DNA from: Burkholderiales bacterium
GTDB lineage: Bacteria; Pseudomonadota; Gammaproteobacteria; Burkholderiales; Burkholderiaceae_C
Length of the DNA stretch: 58,137 bases
Assembly: GCA_019509985.1 (NCBI GenBank)
Contig: JAEKLF010000108.1
Coordinates: forward strand, 1 to 58,137
Reading direction: 5' to 3'
This document shows, piece by piece, positions 52,999 through 58,137 of this stretch (its first letter is position 1; each line of letters begins with the position of its first letter). The notes under the pieces are model-generated. The model searched no databases, had not been told where the DNA came from, and was given only the letters and a program-made list of their open reading frames with translations. The translations under genes were made by a program, and so were the position numbers.

Positions 52999-53772
52999 AT
53001 GAAATCGAAAACACAAACCTGGGGCCCGGCAACGCTGAGCGAATTCGACGGCGTGCGCTTCCTGCACCTGGATTCGATCTGGGTGCAGGGCGCGATGCGC
53101 ATCCGGAAGCCCGACCAGCTGGAGCTGGAGTACGTGCAGCGGATGTGCGCCTGGATGCTGTGGCGCGAGCCGGCCGCATTGGGTGAGGGACACGCGGTGC
53201 AACTGGGGCTGGGGGCCGCGGCGCTGACGCGCTTCTGCCATGGCCAGCTGAAGATGCGCACGACGGCGGTCGAGATCAACCCCGAAGTCATCGCGGCATG
53301 CCGGCAATGGTTCCGGCTGCCGGGCAACGACGCGCGCCTGGATGTCGTCAACGCCGATGCGGCGGCCTGGGTGACGGACGACGCTCATCTGCAGACCGTC
53401 GACGTGCTCAACGTCGACCTCTACGACCACGATGCCGCGTCGCCGGTACTGGACGACGAGGCCTTCTATGCCGCCTGCCGCGGCGTGCTGGCCGACGGCG
53501 GGCTGATGACCGTCAACCTGTTCGGCCGCAGCGCCAGCTTTGCGCGCAGCGCGCTGCGCATCGCCAAGGCCTTCGGCTCGGACCAGGTCTGGAGCCTGGC
53601 GCCGACCAAGGAGGGCAACACCATCGTCGTCGCGGCGCGCGGTGTGCCGGTGCCGCACCGCGATGTGCTCGAGCTGCGCGCGGCTAATATCGAATCGCGC
53701 TTCAGGCTGCCGGCCCGCAAATGGCTCAGGCTGGTCAGGCCGCTGCCGATGAGCATCCTCAACGCCCTTTGA
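52999..53772 (+). CDS. Spermidine synthase-like methyltransferase-fold protein
   Basis: The 257-residue cytoplasmic protein has the polyamine synthase-type Rossmann fold: AVQLGLGAAALTRFC (motif I), RTTAVEINPEVIAACRQWF (acidic residue holding the nucleoside), LDVVNADAAAWV and VLNVDLYDHDAASPVLDDEAFYAAC. It lacks the clear N-terminal domain of true SpeE and the DGG/DD active site is only partly visible, so aminopropyl transfer is uncertain. It follows the glycosylase by 17 bases and precedes the GspE-type gene by 11. Confidence 0.82.
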   Translation: MKSKTQTWGPATLSEFDGVRFLHLDSIWVQGAMRIRKPDQLELEYVQRMCAWMLWREPAALGEGHAVQLGLGAAALTRFCHGQLKMRTTAVEINPEVIAACRQWFRLPGNDARLDVVNADAAAWVTDDAHLQTVDVLNVDLYDHDAASPVLDDEAFYAACRGVLADGGLMTVNLFGRSASFARSALRIAKAFGSDQVWSLAPTKEGNTIVVAARGVPVPHRDVLELRAANIESRFRLPARKWLRLVRPLPMSILNAL

Positions 53773-53783
53773 GTCCACCGCCG

Positions 53784-55565
53784 ATGACGACCAAGCCCAA
53801 GCCCTTGGCTCCTCCCACGAAGTCCGACGGGCGCCTGGAGTGGCGCACGTTGTTGAAATGGCTGCTGGAAGACGGCCTCATCGACGACACGCAGGTGCAT
53901 CGCACCGAGCAGCGTCTGGGCGCGGGTGACAGCTCGCTGCATCCCCTGGTGCGCCTGGGCCACGCCAACCTCGTGCGCCTGGCCACCGGCAAGCCGATGG
54001 ACGTGGACGCGTTGTCGGAATGGCTGGCCTTGCGCGCCAAACTGCCCTATCTGCGAATCGACCCGCTGAAGGTCGATGTCGGCCGCGTCGGCGATGTGAT
54101 GTCCATCGGCTATGCCGAGGCCAAGCGCTGCCTGCCCGTGCAGTTCGGCCTCAACGACGTGACGATCGCGACGTCCGAACCCTTCGACACCGGTTGGGTC
54201 GCGCAGATCGAGTCGCATGTGCGCAAGCCCATCAAGCTCGTCATCGCCAACCCGCTGGACATCGCCCGCTACACGACCGAGTTCTTCACGCTGGCGCGCT
54301 CCGTCAAGGCCGCGGCCAAGGCCGGTGAGCAGAGCCAGGTGACCAGCTTCGAGCAGCTCGTCGAGCTGGGCAAGACGAACAAGCAGCTGGACGCCAACGA
54401 CCAGGGCGTCGTGCAGGTGGTCGACTGGCTGTGGCAATACGCCTTCGACCAGCGCGCCTCGGACATCCACCTGGAGCCGCGCCGCGAGATGGGCGTCATT
54501 CGTTTTCGCATCGACGGCGTGTTGCATACGGTCTACCAGCTGCCGCCCACGGTGATGGCGGCGATGACCTCGCGCATCAAGCTGCTCGGGCGCATGGACG
54601 TCGTCGAGAAGCGCCGGCCGCTGGACGGCCGCATCAAGACGCGCAATCCGGCCGGCGATGAAGTGGAAATGCGCCTGTCGACGCTGCCCACGGCCTTCGG
54701 CGAGAAGATGGTCATGCGCATCTTCGACCCAGACACGGCGGTCAAGGATTTGTCGTCGCTGGGCTTTGGCCAGCACGACTCGGACCGCTGGGAAAGTTTG
54801 GTCAAGCAACCGCACGGCATCATCCTTGTCACCGGCCCAACCGGCAGCGGCAAGACGACGACGCTGTACTCGACGCTCAAGCGGCTGGCGACCGACGAGG
54901 TCAACGTCACGACCATCGAAGACCCGATCGAGATGATCGAGCCGGCCTTCAACCAGACCCAGGTGCAGAACGTGCTGGACTTCGGCTTTGCCGAGGGCCT
55001 GCGCGCGCTGATGCGCCAGGACCCGGACATCATCATGGTCGGCGAGATCCGCGACCTGGAGACGGCCGAGATGGCCATCCAGGCGGCGCTGACGGGTCAT
55101 TTGGTCTTCAGCACGCTGCACACGAACGATTCGGTGTCGGCCATCACGCGGTTGATGGACCTGGGCGTGCCGAGTTATCTGATCAGCGCAACCATCATCG
55201 GCGTGCTGGCCCAGCGCCTGGTGCGCACGCTGTGCCCGCATTGCAAGCAGCCGGATCCGCTGGTCACGCGCGAGAGCCTGAACGATCTCGTGCGCCACTG
55301 GCGGCTGGGCGGCGGCGTCAAACCCTTCCGGCCCGTGGGCTGCCTGGAGTGTCGGAACACGGGCTTCCGCGGCCGGGCGGGTCTCTATGAGTTGCTGACG
55401 GTGACCGAAGGTGTCAAGGGCGCGGTGAATGACCTGTCGTCGCTGCGCCGCCAGGCCGTGCAGGAGGGCCTGCGCCCGCTGCGGCTGGCTGGTGCGATGA
55501 AGGTGGCAGAAGGGGTGACGACCGTTGAGGAAGTGCTGCGCAGCACGCCGGCCTGGGAAGGCTGA
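53784..55565 (+). CDS. GspE/PilB-type secretion ATPase
   Basis: The 593-residue cytoplasmic ATPase would power a type II secretion or type IV pilus machine. After an N-terminal domain (about 20-200, with the IxxPLxVDVGRVGDVMS region of N1E-type domains), the core has SDIHLEPRREMGVIRFRIDGVL, Walker A GPTGSGKTT at about 351, the Asp box TIEDPIEMIEP, Walker B IIMVGEIRDLETAEMA, HLVFSTLHTNDSVSAI and the zinc motif CPHC...CLEC. The start at 53784 is the first family-like ATG. No other pilus or secretion gene is in view, so the complex it serves is not known. Confidence 0.92.
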   Translation: MTTKPKPLAPPTKSDGRLEWRTLLKWLLEDGLIDDTQVHRTEQRLGAGDSSLHPLVRLGHANLVRLATGKPMDVDALSEWLALRAKLPYLRIDPLKVDVGRVGDVMSIGYAEAKRCLPVQFGLNDVTIATSEPFDTGWVAQIESHVRKPIKLVIANPLDIARYTTEFFTLARSVKAAAKAGEQSQVTSFEQLVELGKTNKQLDANDQGVVQVVDWLWQYAFDQRASDIHLEPRREMGVIRFRIDGVLHTVYQLPPTVMAAMTSRIKLLGRMDVVEKRRPLDGRIKTRNPAGDEVEMRLSTLPTAFGEKMVMRIFDPDTAVKDLSSLGFGQHDSDRWESLVKQPHGIILVTGPTGSGKTTTLYSTLKRLATDEVNVTTIEDPIEMIEPAFNQTQVQNVLDFGFAEGLRALMRQDPDIIMVGEIRDLETAEMAIQAALTGHLVFSTLHTNDSVSAITRLMDLGVPSYLISATIIGVLAQRLVRTLCPHCKQPDPLVTRESLNDLVRHWRLGGGVKPFRPVGCLECRNTGFRGRAGLYELLTVTEGVKGAVNDLSSLRRQAVQEGLRPLRLAGAMKVAEGVTTVEEVLRSTPAWEG

Positions 55566-55666
55566 TGCGCTTAGGCGTATTCCTCAGGTCGGAGGGCAAG
55601 TCCCACTGACAGAATCGTCCGCAAGATGATGCGCGCCCGGTTGCGGCGCGCCGGAGGCAATGAGCG

Positions 55667-56131
55667 ATGAAGATCAAGAGCCAGCGGGACTTCTGGTCCG
55701 GGCTGATGTTCCTGGTGGTGGGTGTGGTGTTCGCCTGGGGCGCGACCGAGTATTCCTTCGGCACTTCGGCCCGGCCCGGCCCGGGCTATTTCCCCTTCGG
55801 TCTCGGCATCCTGCTGGCCCTGCTGGGCGGCTTGGTGCTGTTCAAGGCACTGACGCTGGAATCGGAGAACGGTGACCCGATCGGCGACATCGCCTGGCGG
55901 CCACTGCTCATCATCGTCGTGGCGATTGCCGTGTTCGGCGTCGCGCTGCCGCGCCTGGGCCTGGCCTGCACGCTGCCCCTCCTCATCACGCTGTCGGCCT
56001 TGGCCGGCGATGAATTCCATTGGCGCGACGTGCTGATCAGCAGCGTCGTGCTGACGGTGGGCAGCTGGGCGCTCTTCATCTGGGGCCTGAAGCTGACCAT
56101 CCCGCTCTGGCCCATCTACATCACCGGCTGA
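55667..56131 (+). CDS. tctB: Tripartite tricarboxylate transporter small subunit TctB
   Basis: The 154-residue membrane protein has four hydrophobic helices (DFWSGLMFLVVGVVFAWGATEY, GPGYFPFGLGILLALLGGLVLFKAL, PLLIIVVAIAVFGVALP, and a C-terminal WALFIWGLKLTIPLWPIY). This is the TctB pattern of the citrate-type secondary transporter that works with the large TctA and a periplasmic TctC. GGAGG precedes the start. It lies eight bases before tctA. TctC is not seen; it may be past the window or elsewhere. Confidence 0.92.
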   Translation: MKIKSQRDFWSGLMFLVVGVVFAWGATEYSFGTSARPGPGYFPFGLGILLALLGGLVLFKALTLESENGDPIGDIAWRPLLIIVVAIAVFGVALPRLGLACTLPLLITLSALAGDEFHWRDVLISSVVLTVGSWALFIWGLKLTIPLWPIYITG

Positions 56132-56138
56132 GGCGCGC

Positions 56139-57650
56139 ATGGACCTGCTGAACAACCTCGCGCTCGGCTTTCACACGGCGCTCAGCCTGCAGAACCTGCT
56201 CTATTGCTTTTTCGGCGCCATGCTTGGCACGCTGATCGGCGTGCTGCCCGGCCTCGGGCCGGTCGCGACCATCGCGATGCTGTTGCCGTCCATCTACACG
56301 CTGGACGCGACGCCGGCGCTGATCATGCTGGCGGGCATCTATTACGGCGCACAGTACGGCGGCTCGACGACGGCCATTCTGATCAACGTGCCGGGTGAGT
56401 CCAGCTCGGTCGTCACGGCCATCGACGGCTACCAGATGGCGCGCCGCGGCCGCGCTGGTCCGGCGCTCGCCGCGGCTGGCCTGGGCAGCTTCTTCGCCGG
56501 CTGTGTCGGCACCGTCATCATCGCGGCCTTCGCGCCGCCATTGACCGAACTGGCCTTCAAGTTCGGCTCGGCCGAATACTTCTCGCTGATGGTGTTGGGC
56601 CTGGTCGGCGCCGTCGTCTTGGCATCGGGCTCGCTGATCAAGGCCATTTCGATGATCCTGCTCGGCCTGTTGCTCGGCCAGGTCAACACCGACGTCATCA
56701 CCGGCACGGCGCGCTTCTCCTTCGACATCCCCGAACTGACGGACGGCATCGGTTTCGTCGTCATCGCGATGGGCGTGTTCGGCTTCGGCGAGATCATTGC
56801 CAACCTCGGCCAGCCCGAGGAGCACCGGGAGGTCTTCACGAAGGAAGTGAAGGGCCTGTGGCCAACACGCGAGGACTTCAAGGAGGCCTGGCCCTCGGTG
56901 CTGCGCGGCACGGCGCTGGGCTCGGTCCTCGGCGTGCTGCCGGGCGGCGGGGCGCTGCTGGCCTCGTTTGCGGCCTACACGCTCGAGAAGAAGATCGTCC
57001 GCAAACCCAGCGTGCCCTTCGGCAAGGGCGCCATCCAGGGCGTGGCCGGCCCGGAGAGCGCCAACAACGCCGGCGCCCAGACCAGCTTCATCCCGATGCT
57101 GACGCTGGGCATCCCTCCCAACGCGGTGATGGCGCTGATGGTGGGGGCGATGACCATCAAGGGCATCCAGCCCGGCCCCCAGGTCATGACGAGCAACCCC
57201 GAGCTGTTCTGGGGCCTGATCGCGTCGATGTGGATCGGCAACCTGATGCTCATCGTGCTGAACCTCCCGCTGATCGGCATCTGGATCAAGTTGCTGACGG
57301 TGCCCTACCGCTTCCTCTTCCCGGCCATCGTCGTCTTCTGCTGCATCGGCACTTACTCGCTGAACAACAACAGCTTCGACGTCTACCTGACAGCTGGTTT
57401 CGCGCTGCTGGGCTACATCTTCTACAAGCTCAGCTGCGAGCCCGCGCCGCTGCTGCTCGGTTTCATCCTCGGCCCCATGATGGAAGAGAACCTGCGCCGG
57501 GCGCTGTTGCTGGCGCGCGGAGACTGGAGCACCTTCCTGACGCGCCCGCTGTCCGCCGGGCTGTTGATCGCCGCGGCGCTGATGATCGTCATCGTCATGC
57601 TGCCGTCCATCAAGAACAAGCGGGAAGAGGCGTTCAGCGAAGAGGCGTGA
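56139..57650 (+). CDS. tctA: Tripartite tricarboxylate transporter large subunit TctA
   Basis: The 503-residue transporter has about 12 helices and the TctA landmarks: FFGAMLGTLIGVLPGLGPVATIAMLLP, AGIYYGAQYGGSTTAILINVPGESSSVVTAIDGYQMAR, GSAEYFSLM, then the repeated family motif VLGVLPGGGALLASFAAYTLEKK with PESANNAGAQTSFIPMLTLGIPPNAVMALMVGAM. It takes up a carboxylate such as citrate or another acid, using a sodium or proton gradient with TctB and TctC. The sequence is complete. Confidence 0.95.
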   Translation: MDLLNNLALGFHTALSLQNLLYCFFGAMLGTLIGVLPGLGPVATIAMLLPSIYTLDATPALIMLAGIYYGAQYGGSTTAILINVPGESSSVVTAIDGYQMARRGRAGPALAAAGLGSFFAGCVGTVIIAAFAPPLTELAFKFGSAEYFSLMVLGLVGAVVLASGSLIKAISMILLGLLLGQVNTDVITGTARFSFDIPELTDGIGFVVIAMGVFGFGEIIANLGQPEEHREVFTKEVKGLWPTREDFKEAWPSVLRGTALGSVLGVLPGGGALLASFAAYTLEKKIVRKPSVPFGKGAIQGVAGPESANNAGAQTSFIPMLTLGIPPNAVMALMVGAMTIKGIQPGPQVMTSNPELFWGLIASMWIGNLMLIVLNLPLIGIWIKLLTVPYRFLFPAIVVFCCIGTYSLNNNSFDVYLTAGFALLGYIFYKLSCEPAPLLLGFILGPMMEENLRRALLLARGDWSTFLTRPLSAGLLIAAALMIVIVMLPSIKNKREEAFSEEA

Positions 57651-58000
57651 CGGCCGAGTGCTCAGCGCTCAGCGCTGGCGGCGGACCTACGCTATTCGTT
57701 CCACGCAGGGTTCTTGGGTTGACGGCTCGTATGCCATCCTGCTGGGAGCGCTGCGAATGGAGTGCGACTCTGACCCTGGCGGAAGAGACCTCTTGCCACT
57801 CGCCAACGATTAGGCCGGCGGGACTTCCACTTACGTAGAATCCTGTGCTACAGTCGTGGGCTTCGCTGATCACAAAGCGCAACGCAACGGCAACGAAGCG
57901 ATGTGTTGGAGGTTGGTGGGGCTGGGCTGCAAAGCTCGGGGGCAGATCGAGAGGTCGCCAAGTGCTGAGAGGAGTTCTTCAAGAATTTTTCAAAAGCCAC
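57651..58000. other. Leader stretch after tctA, before stable-RNA-type promoters
   Basis: No convincing gene. TGCTACAGT at 57846-57854 looks like an extended -10 box but has a poor -35. From about 57975 the DNA is A/T-rich (AGAATTTTTCAAAA), matching the upstream element of the promoter that follows. Short open frames here lack any domain and run into promoter-like sequence. Confidence 0.5.
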
Positions 58001-58029
58001 TTGACGATGCTGCGAAAGCAGATCAAAAT
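58001..58029 (+). promoter_or_regulatory. Promoter P1 of a probable stable-RNA operon
   Basis: TTGACG (58001-58006) and CAAAAT (58024-58029) are spaced by 17 bases, with an A/T-rich element just upstream (57982-57995). The segment AATTTTTCAAAAGCCACTTGACGA closely resembles the sequence at the window's end and the leader of rRNA operons in Burkholderiales. Confidence 0.65.
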
Positions 58030-58130
58030 CTCGCCTCTTTGCTGCTGACGAACGGATTGCGAAAGCAAGCGGTTTGCGGCGGTGAAGGAAGCAAGTTGTT
58101 GAGTATCGAGAAAATAAATTTTCAAACTAC

Positions 58131-58136
58131 TTGACG
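58131..58136 (+). promoter_or_regulatory. -35 box of promoter P2, cut by the window end
   Basis: TTGACG follows AAAATAAATTTTCAAACTAC, a near copy of the P1 upstream element 130 bases earlier. The -10 box and the transcript lie beyond the window. The arrangement suggests tandem promoters of an rRNA or tRNA operon. Confidence 0.6.
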
Positions 58137-58137
58137 A

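Noticed and set aside
57845..58134. Two short plus-strand frames at the window end
   Set aside because: They run through promoter-like sequence, lack domains and have no good start signals.

Overview
The window is GC-rich DNA from a betaproteobacterium, most likely order Burkholderiales in the Rubrivivax/Leptothrix/Roseateles neighbourhood. The basis is the gene content and order (secA beside a DUF721 gene, lolCD, puuD/puuE/hiuH purine catabolism, TctAB), several PEP-CTERM surface proteins, and a GC-rich palindromic intergenic repeat of the kind seen in this order. This placement is inference; no rRNA gene lies inside the window.

Layout. 0-3.5 kb: tRNA-Thr(TGT), a DciA-like gene and secA. 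3.5-4.9 kb: two PEP-CTERM proteins in tandem, closed by a hairpin terminator. 4.94-6.82 kb: a complete-looking group IIC intron inserted a few bases after that terminator. 6.9-16 kb: argJ, an exported prolyl oligopeptidase, two GNAT acetyltransferases, an esterase, a phosphoglycerate mutase-like protein, a third PEP-CTERM protein and a methyltransferase. 16-20.7 kb: accessory region with a LysR gene that looks internally deleted, a divergent pirin, a possibly exported YcaC-like hydrolase and a kinase-fold protein. 20.9-25.8 kb, minus strand: L-type-lectin-like PEP-CTERM protein, Tat-exported PhoD phosphatase, another PEP-CTERM protein, CPA1 antiporter. 26.2-30.3 kb: probable copper unit (DUF2946, TonB-dependent receptor, YcnI-like protein) with a divergent TlpA-like thioredoxin.

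30.3-40.4 kb is a purine (urate/allantoin) breakdown region: PuuD oxidises urate, HiuH opens hydroxyisourate, UraD decarboxylates OHCU, PuuE hydrolyses allantoin, the allantoate amidohydrolase continues the route and the glycerate kinase receives its C2/C3 end product. XdhC would mature xanthine dehydrogenase, whose structural genes are not here. The uraD-allantoate amidohydrolase fusion is frameshifted. A chemoreceptor with a C-terminal Cache-like domain and no room for a periplasmic sensor sits in the middle of this cluster. 40.5-57.7 kb is mostly housekeeping: HDOD protein, large transglutaminase/TPR protein, lolC-lolD flanked by an inverted pair of dispersed repeats, purU, an orphan immunity-like protein, tatD, a second LysR with a divergent double NTF2-like protein, MOSC protein, MscS channel, hypoxanthine-DNA glycosylase, spermidine synthase-like protein, GspE/PilB-type ATPase and TctB-TctA.

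The last ~150 bases carry two copies of an A/T-rich element plus TTGACG, resembling tandem promoters of a stable RNA operon that would begin just past the window. No CRISPR array, prophage or recognisable defence island was seen. The most unusual leads are the thioester-domain-like and lectin-like PEP-CTERM proteins, the chemoreceptor inside the purine cluster, the frameshifted purine fusion gene and the deleted LysR gene.
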